Source: JBHGBM01 sp041946965 (GTDB lineage Bacteria; Acidobacteriota; Terriglobia; Bryobacterales; Bryobacteraceae). From it: DNA of 64,000 bases. The stretch lies in contig JBHGBM010000042.1 in NCBI GenBank assembly GCA_041946965.1, positions 29,066-93,065 of the forward strand. The letters are read 5' to 3'. The notes beneath the pieces were generated by a model. The model was not told the origin of the DNA. It searched no databases and was given only the letters and a program-made list of their open reading frames with translations. Below are positions 56,608 through 64,000 of the stretch, piece after piece. Each line of letters opens with the position of its first letter. Within the stretch, counting starts at the first letter, position 1. Made by a program: the position numbers and the translations under genes.

Positions 56608-58781
56608 TTGAGGTGCACCGGTTGTGTAAACGCGCCGTTGCCGGCCGAGTCCCACGCGGCGAACCGCACCCACTTCGCGCCCTCTTTGAACGGGATGCGG
56701 AAGCGATGGGAGCCGAACGGCGGCTGGGAGGCAGCCGGGACCACGCTGCGCTCCACTTTGTCGCCGTCGCTCCACACGGCTTCCACAAACTCCAGCGGGA
56801 AGGTCCATTCGATCTCGGCGGAGATGGCGTTCCGCTCCACCGCCGAATCGCGAATCAGCACTTCGCCGGAAGTGACGAAGTAGTCGCCCGCGCGCAGCGC
56901 CTTCACCAGCGGCGCCCAGCCCTCGTCGAAGCGCGGGACGCGGTCGAGCTTCACATAGTTCACCAGCAGTTGCGGGTAGGTTTCGTCCTCAGGGTACTTC
57001 ATGTAGGTGTCGCCTTCGGCCAGCAGGTACTTGGGGCCGCCCCAGTTGTTCATGTCGTCGAGCACGCTGAAGCATCGCTTCTCGCACAGGCGGCTTTCGG
57101 AGAGGTCCACCGGGATGGACTGGAACGCCCCCCCGAGAAACTGCTCGCTGCGGAACGGCGCAGTCTCCCGGATGGCATCGGGGTACGCGGTGGAACTCTT
57201 GGCGCGCGGGTGCGCCTGCCACACCAGCCCGCCCACCTCCCGCAGCATGGCGAGCTCGTCCTCGGCCGAGCCCACGTGGTACACCGTGCCGTACTGCGGG
57301 TGCCGCTCCTTGAAGGGTTGCCCCGGCTGGCGCACCTGCGTCCAGTAAACGGCGTTCGGCAGCAGCATGGTATAGTGCCCGCCGAAGTACGCGTTGGGTT
57401 CCTCCGAGGGGACGATCAGGAAGTTGCGGTCCGAGTGCCGCCGGCAGCCTTCGTAGTAAGTGTTCTGCTCGCGCAGCCGGATGGGGCCGGGGTCCTTGGG
57501 GTGGCTGTCGGAGTGGAAGTCCGACATCATGGCGATGTTCACCCCCAGCGCGCGGAACACGGGCATCCAGGTGGGTTGCAGGTCGAGCGTGCCGGCGTCG
57601 GCAAGTTGCTCGGCGAAGTGGGTGTGGAAATGGCTGATAGCCACCTGCCGGTTCGGGAGCGGCTTGAAGCGGTCGCCGTGGGTGTATTCGAGCACGGCGG
57701 CGTGCGTGGCGGGAGCGTCGGCCGCGCTCAGGTAGAAGTACACCGGCATGCGCTGCCACGTGCCCGGCGGGGCGTTGTAAAGCGCGAAGTTTGCCAGGGC
57801 GAAGTGGCGCGACTGCTCGGAGCGCCGCTTCCACAACTCGTCGGAGACGCCGTAGGGGCGGTACATCTCTTCGCGGTCACCCTGCCGCACCCCCACGGCG
57901 AAGGAGCCGTCCTCCGCCTGCCGGTACCACACGTAACCGAGGTTGAGTTCGATCTCACGCGCGAAGAAAAACTTGTGCGGCGGCGGGAAGAAAGCCAGCG
58001 AGCCGCCTTGGGTTTCGAGCACCGCGATACGGTTGCGCGCGCGCAGCGCCACGGCGTCCTTGTTGGCGGCGCCGCCGAAGGCGTATTCCTGCCAGGCGCG
58101 GGCGGTGTCCAGCCAGGCGAGCCTCCCGCCGGTCCGGAATCCGTTCAGTCCGGCCTGGTACTTGTAGGCCACCGAAGGCTCTTCCGTTTTGGCGATCAAT
58201 TCCTGGCGAAGCAGGTTCGCGCCCTTGTAGAGGGTGAAACGCAGGCGTCCGGCGAAGATACCGGCCGAAGCTCCGCCGAACTCGATCTCCAGCCGTGCGC
58301 CGTCGGTTTTGACCGCACAGCCGGCGGATTGGAACGATGCGCGGGCGCGGCGGATCTCCTCCGGACGGCGCGGCAGGTCGAGATTCGTCCCGGCCAGTCC
58401 CGGGACGCTCAGCGGCGCGTCCCAGAACGCGTTCCACTTCTCCCGTTCGATGAGTTCGGGCGTGAGCGGGATGCCGAGTTTCTTCAGCGGCCCCACCTGC
58501 TGGTTCGACATGCGCCGCCGCCCGGAGGTGATCTCGAACTCCGGCTGGAGGTCGCGCCCCAGCACGGCCCACGGTCCGCCGGCCTTGCGCACCGCGAGTT
58601 CCTGCACCACGCCGGGCTCCCGGAAGGCCGCGCGGTTTTCCTGCCCGCGCTCTCCCTGCCAGGTGACGCGCAGCGCGCCGCCGCTGTTCTCGGCCGCGAG
58701 GCCGGGCTGCGGCTTATATTGACCCAGGTCGCAAGCGCCCGCCCCGGCGCAGAAAAACAGAAACGCAACCGCCGTTCGCAT
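56604..58781 (-). CDS. DUF3604-type PHP-like metal-dependent hydrolase, exported
   Basis: 725 residues with signal peptide MRTAVAFLFFCAGAGA. An N-terminal sandwich is followed by a PHP-like core with the metal motifs ISHFHTHFAEQL and MMSDFHSDSHPKDPG, and VWQAHPRAKSSTAYPD further along. A C-terminal beta domain ends AAWDSAGNGAFTQPVHLK. The DUF3604 family is known only by sequence. The lyase that follows suggests that it acts on polysaccharide as well. Function uncertain. Confidence 0.72.
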   Translation of the reverse strand: MRTAVAFLFFCAGAGACDLGQYKPQPGLAAENSGGALRVTWQGERGQENRAAFREPGVVQELAVRKAGGPWAVLGRDLQPEFEITSGRRRMSNQQVGPLKKLGIPLTPELIEREKWNAFWDAPLSVPGLAGTNLDLPRRPEEIRRARASFQSAGCAVKTDGARLEIEFGGASAGIFAGRLRFTLYKGANLLRQELIAKTEEPSVAYKYQAGLNGFRTGGRLAWLDTARAWQEYAFGGAANKDAVALRARNRIAVLETQGGSLAFFPPPHKFFFAREIELNLGYVWYRQAEDGSFAVGVRQGDREEMYRPYGVSDELWKRRSEQSRHFALANFALYNAPPGTWQRMPVYFYLSAADAPATHAAVLEYTHGDRFKPLPNRQVAISHFHTHFAEQLADAGTLDLQPTWMPVFRALGVNIAMMSDFHSDSHPKDPGPIRLREQNTYYEGCRRHSDRNFLIVPSEEPNAYFGGHYTMLLPNAVYWTQVRQPGQPFKERHPQYGTVYHVGSAEDELAMLREVGGLVWQAHPRAKSSTAYPDAIRETAPFRSEQFLGGAFQSIPVDLSESRLCEKRCFSVLDDMNNWGGPKYLLAEGDTYMKYPEDETYPQLLVNYVKLDRVPRFDEGWAPLVKALRAGDYFVTSGEVLIRDSAVERNAISAEIEWTFPLEFVEAVWSDGDKVERSVVPAASQPPFGSHRFRIPFKEGAKWVRFAAWDSAGNGAFTQPVHLK

Positions 58782-58791
58782 GGAAACCTCC

Positions 58792-60462
58792 TTACGCCTG
58801 CCCTGTCCTGATCAACTGCTCCGCGTGTTTCAGGGCTTCGGGCGTCAGCTTCTGGCCCGACAGCATGCGGGCCACTTCGCGCGTGCGGCCGTCGCGGTCC
58901 AGTTCCTCCACCGACGCCACCGTGCGCCCGCCCGCTTCGTGCTTCTCCACGCAATAATGATGATCCGCGAAGGCCGCGATCTGCGCCAGGTGGGTTACGC
59001 ACAGCACCTGGTTGGCCGCCGCCAGCTTCTTCAGCCGCCGCCCCACGCCTTCCGCCGCTGCGCCCCCGATGCCCGCGTCCACTTCGTCGAACACCAGCGT
59101 GCGCATGGCCGCCCCGCGAGGCGCAGCCAGGCAGGTTTTCACCGCCAGCGCGATGCGCGAGATTTCCCCCCCGGACGCCACCTTTTCGAGCGGCTTGGGT
59201 TCCTCGCCCACGTTGGGCGACACCAGGAAACACACCTGGTCGGCGCCCTCTGGGCTCCACGGACCGGCCGCGATCTCGACGCGGAACACGGTGCGCTCCA
59301 TGGCGAGCGAGGCCAGTTCGGCCTCCACCTGCTTTTCCAGGCGCCGCGCCGCCGCCTGCCGCGCCGCCGTCAGCTCCGCGGCGCTCTGCTCGTACTTCGC
59401 GGCCAGCTCCGCGCGGCGCTTGCGCAGCGCCTCCATGCGCTCGCCCGCGTGCTCCACGGTATCGATCTGCCGCCGCACGTCTTCCAGGAACGCCAGCACT
59501 TCCTCGATCGAGCGCCCGTACTTGCGCTTGAGCCGGTCGAGGGCGGCCAGCCGGTTCTCGATTTCCTCCAGCCGCCCGGGGTTGGACTCCAGACCGCCCA
59601 GGTAATCGCGCAGCGCGTAGCTCGCCTCCTGTAGCGCGAGATCGGCGGTTTGCAGATTCTCCCGCACGCCGTCGAGCGTGGGATCGATGCGGCAGACATC
59701 CTCCACGCGCCTGGCCGCGGTCCGCACCAACGCGGCCGCCGATTCCGGAGAATCGTAGATGGCCTGGTAGGCGGTCCCCGCGCTCTCCTGCAAGCGGCCC
59801 AGGTTCTGCAACACCCGGCGCTCGCCCTCGAGCGCGGCATCCTCGCCCGGTGCGGGCCCCGCCGCTTCGATTTCCTTGCGCTGGAACTGCCACAGGTCCA
59901 GCAATTGCAATTTCTGCTGTTCGTTCCGCTCCAGCTCGGCGAGTTCCTCGCCCGCCGCCCGCCACTCGCGGTAGAACTCGCCCGCGCGGCACAGCAGTTC
60001 CGGCCTGGCCGTGAACGTGTCCAGCATGTCGCGCTGGGCCTCGGGCGAGAACAACAACTGCTGATCGTGCTGTCCGTGAATGTCGCCCAGCCACGGCGCC
60101 AGCTCGCGGAGCAGTCCCGCGGCCGCCGGCCGGCTGCCGATAAAGGCGCGCGATTTGCCGCCCGCCAGGATCTCGCGCTCGATCAGCAACTCGTCCTCTT
60201 CAATGGAGAAGCCCGCCGGCTCGAGCAGCGCCCGCACCCGCGGGTGGTCGCGTACTTCAAATATGCCGGCCACGCGCGCGCGGTTTTCTCCCGAGCGGAT
60301 GGCCTCGGCCGACGCCCGCGCGCCGAACAGCAGCCCGAGCGCGTCCACCACGATGGATTTTCCGCTGCCCGTCTCGCCCGTCAGCAGGTTGAGCCCCGCG
60401 TGGAAGCGCACCCGCAGCCGGTCCACCACCGCGTAGTTTTCCACTACCAGTTCCAGCAGCAT
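58792..60462 (-). CDS. recN: DNA repair protein RecN
   Basis: 556 residues of the SMC-like RecN ATPase for double-strand-break repair. Walker A is GETGSGKSIVVDAL near residue 33. A long coiled-coil rich in Leu, Glu and Arg follows (around 160-400), and the C-terminal ABC part has KVASGGEISRIALAVKTCL (signature), VFDEVDAGIGGAAAEGVGRRL (Walker B) and CVTHLAQIAAFADHHY (H-loop). 10 bp separate it from the DUF3604 gene; they may share transcription. Confidence 0.95.
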   Translation of the reverse strand: MLLELVVENYAVVDRLRVRFHAGLNLLTGETGSGKSIVVDALGLLFGARASAEAIRSGENRARVAGIFEVRDHPRVRALLEPAGFSIEEDELLIEREILAGGKSRAFIGSRPAAAGLLRELAPWLGDIHGQHDQQLLFSPEAQRDMLDTFTARPELLCRAGEFYREWRAAGEELAELERNEQQKLQLLDLWQFQRKEIEAAGPAPGEDAALEGERRVLQNLGRLQESAGTAYQAIYDSPESAAALVRTAARRVEDVCRIDPTLDGVRENLQTADLALQEASYALRDYLGGLESNPGRLEEIENRLAALDRLKRKYGRSIEEVLAFLEDVRRQIDTVEHAGERMEALRKRRAELAAKYEQSAAELTAARQAAARRLEKQVEAELASLAMERTVFRVEIAAGPWSPEGADQVCFLVSPNVGEEPKPLEKVASGGEISRIALAVKTCLAAPRGAAMRTLVFDEVDAGIGGAAAEGVGRRLKKLAAANQVLCVTHLAQIAAFADHHYCVEKHEAGGRTVASVEELDRDGRTREVARMLSGQKLTPEALKHAEQLIRTGQA

Positions 60463-60521
60463 GGAAATCCCGATTATACAGGGGTTCGAGGCCGTCTTTC
60501 GGGGGTGGCCTGCGCGTCATT

Positions 60522-61235
60522 ATGTTAGATTTGAGGATAGGAGATGAGTTGACTCTCACAGCGCCCGCTGCATTCCTGATTCAAGCCAGTTTTTGGGAGA
60601 TGGTCGGCAGGGGCGGCCCGCTGACGGTCGCCGTCCTGATCATTCTTCTCCTGTTTTCGGTGCTCTCCTGGACCATCATTTTCTCCAAGTGGAACACCTT
60701 CCGCGGGGCCCGCGCCGCCAATGCCCGGTTCCTGCGCGCGTTCCGCAAGGCGAACGGCCTGGAAGCCGTGATGGTGGCCAGCGAGCAGTTCCGGCCCGCC
60801 CCGCTGGTGGCGGTATTCGACTACGGTTACGAAGAGGTCGCGCGCCAGGTGAAAGCGCGCGGCGGCGTAAACAACAAAATCGCGCTGGAACGTTCTTTAC
60901 AGCTCGGCATCAGCGAGCAGCTCGCCGCTCTCGAGCGCAACATGAACTGGCTCGCCACCACGGCGTCGGTGAGCCCCTTCATCGGGCTGTTCGGCACGGT
61001 GCTCGGCATCATCAAGGCTTTCCAGGACCTGAGCGTGGCGGGCAGCTCCAGCCTGCGCGCGGTCGGCCCGGGTATTTCCGAAGCCCTGATCGCCACCGCC
61101 GTGGGCCTCGCCGCCGCCATTCCGGCGGCCGTTTTCTACAATCATTTCGGGCACATTATCAAAGAAATGGGCGCCCGAATGGACGATTTTTCGCTCGAGT
61201 TCATGAATATGACCGAGCGGAGCTTCGGAGACTAA
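60522..61235 (+). CDS. tolQ: TolQ/ExbB-type proton channel protein
   Basis: 237 residues, MotA/TolQ/ExbB family. Three transmembrane helices: TVAVLIILLLFSVLSWTIIF, ATTASVSPFIGLFGTVLGII (long cytosolic loop between), and ISEALIATAVGLAAAIPAAVFYN. The conserved proton-pathway residue Thr lies in GISEALIATAVGLAAAIPA. Start is ATG 60522, or TTG 60549 preceded by TAGGAG; the latter fits the RBS better. First of tolQ-tolR-tolA-tolB-pal, one base before tolR. Confidence 0.9.
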   Translation: MLDLRIGDELTLTAPAAFLIQASFWEMVGRGGPLTVAVLIILLLFSVLSWTIIFSKWNTFRGARAANARFLRAFRKANGLEAVMVASEQFRPAPLVAVFDYGYEEVARQVKARGGVNNKIALERSLQLGISEQLAALERNMNWLATTASVSPFIGLFGTVLGIIKAFQDLSVAGSSSLRAVGPGISEALIATAVGLAAAIPAAVFYNHFGHIIKEMGARMDDFSLEFMNMTERSFGD

Positions 61236-61236
61236 G

Positions 61237-61686
61237 GTGGCCTTTTCCGTAAACGGCAACGGCGGCGGGCGGCGCGCTCGCGGCGATCTCGGCGCGCTCG
61301 CCGAAATCAACGTCACCCCGTTTGTGGACGTGGTGCTGGTGCTGCTGATCATGTTCATGCTCACCGCGCACGTCATGGAATTCGGCATCGAGGTGGATGT
61401 CCCCAAGGTGCGCAACGTCAAGGAAAGCGCCCAGGAGATGCCGGTCATCAATATCACCAAGGACGCGCGGCTGTACCTGAACGACAAACCCATCAACATC
61501 AACGAACTGGCGCCCGAGGTGCAGCGCCGCTTCGGCGCCGGCCGCGGCGTCTACGTGCGCGCCGACAAGGAAACTCCCTGGGACGATGTGGCCCAGGTGA
61601 TGAACGAGCTGGGCTTCGCCAAACCGCCGATCCCGGTCAACGTGGTGACGCAGCCGGAGGATTCGGCGGACAAGAAACGCAAGTAA
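61237..61686 (+). CDS. tolR: TolR/ExbD-type protein
   Basis: 149 residues. A single membrane helix TPFVDVVLVLLIMFMLTAHV contains the key Asp of the ExbD/TolR family, preceded by the EINVTPFVDVVLVLL motif. The periplasmic ~100 residues include DKETPWDDVAQVMNELG. Start GTG 61237 immediately after the tolQ stop; one base before tolA start. Confidence 0.92.
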   Translation: MAFSVNGNGGGRRARGDLGALAEINVTPFVDVVLVLLIMFMLTAHVMEFGIEVDVPKVRNVKESAQEMPVINITKDARLYLNDKPININELAPEVQRRFGAGRGVYVRADKETPWDDVAQVMNELGFAKPPIPVNVVTQPEDSADKKRK

Positions 61687-62481
61687 ATGCCGGCGCATGC
61701 GGACATCCTCGATCAACCCGAACGGCTCGGCAAGGGGTTTGTCCGCTCGCTCGCGCTGCACCTGGCGGTCTTCGCCGTCATCGTCCTGACTCCGCTGATT
61801 CCGGTGAGCAGGAAGCAGCCATGGGGCAGTCCCATGGGCGGCGGCGGATCCGGCGCCATCGCCGTGAACGTGGTGGGCAAGATCCCTCTGCCCGGCTTGA
61901 GCGGCCGGGTGAACCCGGTCGCCAACGACACCGAATCGCAGGCTCCCGCTCCGCCGCCGGCTTCCAAAGCGCAACGCAAGACGCGCGCGCCGGAGCCGGA
62001 CGCCATCCCGCTCAAGAGCCGCAACGCCCCCAACCGCCCCATACCCCAGTCCACCAGCACCAACCGGTGGCGGGCCAGCCAGCAGGACGCACGCAACCAG
62101 ATGTACAGCTCGGCGGGCCAGGCGCTGGTTTCGCCGCTGGTGGGACAGGCGGGTTCGGGCGGGGTGGGCATCGGCAGCGGCACGCCGTTCGGTGCGCGGC
62201 TGGGCAATTATGCGCTCATCCTCAAGCAAACCGTCGCGCGCAATTGGAACACTTCGGATATCGACCCTCGCATCCGCACCGCGCCTCCGGTGATCGTGAG
62301 TTTTGTTTTGCTGCGCAACGGGCAGGTGCGCAATGTGCGCGTCACGCAGCGCAGCGGCAACGGACTGCTGGACATGTCGGCGCAGAGGGCGATCTTCGAC
62401 TCGGCGCCTTTTCCGCCCATTCCCTCCGATTACGAGGGCAATGAGGCGACCATTGAGTTTTGGTTCTACTTGAATCGCTGA
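61687..62481 (+). CDS. tolA: TolA/TonB-like energy transducer
   Basis: 264 residues. A single N-terminal membrane helix (SLALHLAVFAVIVLTPLIPV) is followed by a Gly- and Pro-rich spacer (GGGGSGAIAV, ESQAPAPPPASKAQRK) and a C-terminal TonB-like domain ending with GNEATIEFWFYLNR. It couples the TolQR motor to TolB and Pal. The start follows the tolR stop without gap. Confidence 0.85.
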   Translation: MPAHADILDQPERLGKGFVRSLALHLAVFAVIVLTPLIPVSRKQPWGSPMGGGGSGAIAVNVVGKIPLPGLSGRVNPVANDTESQAPAPPPASKAQRKTRAPEPDAIPLKSRNAPNRPIPQSTSTNRWRASQQDARNQMYSSAGQALVSPLVGQAGSGGVGIGSGTPFGARLGNYALILKQTVARNWNTSDIDPRIRTAPPVIVSFVLLRNGQVRNVRVTQRSGNGLLDMSAQRAIFDSAPFPPIPSDYEGNEATIEFWFYLNR

Positions 62482-62483
62482 TC

Positions 62484-63881
62484 ATGAAAAGACTCTGGCT
62501 CGGTTCGGGCATTCTGGCGATGCTGGCGGCTCTGAGCGCGCAGCAAAGCGACGTGGTGATCAAGCTCACACAGGGCGAGCGGCCCATCATGGCCATTCCG
62601 GATTTCCGGGGCGCGGGCGCCGCCGCCGGGCTGATGGCCGCTTTCAATGAGACGCTGTGGTCCGACATAGAAAGCTCGGGGCTGTTCAAGATGGCGTCCA
62701 AAAGCATGTACCCGCTGAACGTCCCGCAGCAGCCCTCGGATCTCACCCAGCCGCCGCCTCCGGAGGCGCCGTCGCGCACCCGCCGCGGCCGCACGCCTCC
62801 CCCGCCCACCTCCGGCGGAGGCCGCTGGCTTCAGGACTGGGCCGGACCTCCGGTGAACGCCAACTACCTCGTTATGGGCTACACCGCCGCCCAGAACGAT
62901 GTGCTCGTTCTGTACGGCTGGCTGCTCAATGCACAGCGGGAAAACGCGGCCACGGCCCAGATGCTGGGGAAGCGCTACTTCGGCTCGCTCGACGAAAACG
63001 GCGCGCGCAAGATCGCCCACGAGTTCGCCGCCGACATCATCGGACAGTTCGGCGGCCAGTCGCTGCTGAATACGAAGATCTATTTCATCTCCAACCGCAC
63101 TGGGCACAAGGAACTCTGGTCGATGGATCCCGACGGGTCCAACCAGAAGCAGATAACCCGCTTTAATTCCCTGACGATACAGCCGGCGGTTGCGCCCGAC
63201 GGCAGCAAGGTTGCGTGCGTTAGCTACGCTCAGGGCAATCCTGCTATATTTGTTCTTTCGGTGGCAACGGGTGGGCGTCTGCCCTTCTACAACCAGCGTG
63301 CTTCGGTGAACGGAACGCCGGACTTCACGCCGGACGGCAAACAGATTGTGTATTCATCCTCGGCAAGCGGATGGACGCAGATCTATGTCGCCAACGTCAA
63401 CGGCACGGATTTCCGGCGGCTCTCCAACGTGCGCGCGGTCGAGGTGGAGCCTAAGGTGAACCCGAAAACGGGGTCGGAGATCGTGTTCGTCTCGGGCCGC
63501 TCCGGTCCGCAACAGATCTATCGCATGAACATGGACGGGGCCAACGTGGAACGGCTGACTCCGGGGGAAGGGGAAGCGAGCAACCCCTCCTGGCACCCGG
63601 ATGGGCAGATCATCGCGTACTCCTGGACCCGCGGCTATGCCACCGGCAATTTCAACATTTTCGTGATGGACGTCGCCACGCGCAACTATACGCAGTTGAC
63701 CCACGGCGCGGGGCGCAACGAGAACCCGAGTTGGGCTCCCGACGGGAGGCACATCGTTTTTGCGTCCACCCGCACCGGATCGTCGCAGATCTGGACCATG
63801 CTGGCGAACGGCCAACAGTTGCGGCAGTTGACGAGCCAAGGAAGTAACTGGAGCCCCGTATGGGGTAAAACAGCGCAATAG
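62484..63881 (+). CDS. tolB: Tol-Pal system protein TolB
   Basis: 465 residues from ATG 62484: signal MKRLWLGSGILAMLAALSAQ, then the N-terminal alpha/beta domain and a C-terminal beta-propeller with repeated DG/PDG blades (SMDPDGSNQKQITRF, DFTPDGKQIVYSSS, SWHPDGQIIAYSWTR, SWAPDGRHIVFASTR). A Pro-rich low-complexity segment (QPPPPEAPSRTRRGRTPPPP) interrupts the N-terminal domain, unusual for TolB. Two bases after tolA. Confidence 0.92.
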   Translation: MKRLWLGSGILAMLAALSAQQSDVVIKLTQGERPIMAIPDFRGAGAAAGLMAAFNETLWSDIESSGLFKMASKSMYPLNVPQQPSDLTQPPPPEAPSRTRRGRTPPPPTSGGGRWLQDWAGPPVNANYLVMGYTAAQNDVLVLYGWLLNAQRENAATAQMLGKRYFGSLDENGARKIAHEFAADIIGQFGGQSLLNTKIYFISNRTGHKELWSMDPDGSNQKQITRFNSLTIQPAVAPDGSKVACVSYAQGNPAIFVLSVATGGRLPFYNQRASVNGTPDFTPDGKQIVYSSSASGWTQIYVANVNGTDFRRLSNVRAVEVEPKVNPKTGSEIVFVSGRSGPQQIYRMNMDGANVERLTPGEGEASNPSWHPDGQIIAYSWTRGYATGNFNIFVMDVATRNYTQLTHGAGRNENPSWAPDGRHIVFASTRTGSSQIWTMLANGQQLRQLTSQGSNWSPVWGKTAQ

Positions 63882-63916
63882 AGAGTTTGGAAGGAAACTT
63901 TTCAGGAGGCAAGTTC

Positions 63917-64000
63917 ATGTTGCGAAGCAGGCAGTTCCGTGTCATCTGGATTGTGACGCTGGTGGCGATACTGGCGTTGTTCGCGGTGGGATGCAAGAAG
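63917..64000 (+). CDS. pal: Peptidoglycan-associated lipoprotein Pal, N-terminal part
   Basis: Only the first 28 codons are inside the window: MLRSRQFRVIWIVTLVAILA then LFAVGCKK. LFAVGC is a lipobox with the lipidated Cys, and AGGAGG at 63904-63909 is a perfect RBS 7 nt before ATG. The position after tolB identifies Pal; the OmpA-like domain lies beyond 64000. Confidence 0.8.
   Translation, partial: MLRSRQFRVIWIVTLVAILALFAVGCKK

Overview
The window is a GC-rich chromosomal segment, very probably from an Acidobacteriota of the Bryobacterales/Solibacter type. The pointers are an Oar-like TonB-dependent receptor with an N-terminal carboxypeptidase-regulatory domain, two proteins ending in the Solibacter-expanded TIGR03437 domain, Tat-exported sulfatase and lyases, many carbohydrate-active enzymes, and an rplM-rpsI-rpsB cluster. 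Nearly all DNA is coding, with short gaps and many 1-8 bp overlaps. There are no insertion sequences, prophages or CRISPR arrays.

Layout. 1-4320 (minus): ribosomal genes rpsB, rpsI, rplM, then a 2-oxoacid:ferredoxin oxidoreductase (korAB). 4426-14029 (plus): an MFS sugar porter, a large outer-membrane receptor and two secreted TIGR03437 proteins. 14022-18248: a histidine-kinase remnant, a PD40 beta-propeller protein, a GH43 enzyme and a sodium:solute symporter. 18257-22052 (minus): a four-gene operon of an isocitrate-lyase-superfamily lyase, two aconitase-type subunits and an isocitrate/isopropylmalate-dehydrogenase-type enzyme. 22128-32203: an outer-membrane porin, enoyl-CoA hydratase, NRAMP-like transporter, TPP enzyme, galE, glucan phosphorylase, a zinc-ribbon protein and Hsp20. 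32279-40693: fused trpEG, a TIM-barrel isomerase, a methyltransferase with a GT2, a GT39-type membrane transferase and a GH36. 40699-42562: two bacterial-microcompartment genes of PduT and PduS type. 42655-48651: a small protein, rpsA, an NtrB/NtrC-like pair and a coupled sulfatase. 48666-54752 (minus): a tRNA-Asp half, fabF, an ACP-like remnant, a deacetylase, an aldo/keto reductase, sdhB, sdhA, sdhC and a 35-codon leader ORF. 54843-64000: a tandem TonB-C protein, an alginate-lyase-family enzyme, a DUF3604 protein, recN and the tolQ-tolR-tolA-tolB-pal cluster.

The most striking feature is a set of abrupt scars in conserved genes. The end of rpsI is joined out of frame to an rpsB that lacks its first ~18 codons. 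korA lacks ~60-70 internal codons. A histidine kinase survives only as its last ~35 codons. fabF is joined to the 3' half of a tRNA-Asp gene. A probable ACP gene is reduced to 20 codons, and the receptor carries a 1-base homopolymer frameshift. Several of these genes are essential, so assembly or amplification artefacts are the first explanation to test. A reader should treat gene models at these points as damaged.

Biologically the most interesting intact loci are the isolated PduS/PduT pair, the lyase-aconitase-dehydrogenase operon with no synthase, the NRAMP homologue without the canonical metal-binding motif, and the hsp20/zinc-ribbon region with a Shine-Dalgarno-masking hairpin, a UUCG terminator and a dyad-rich AT island.
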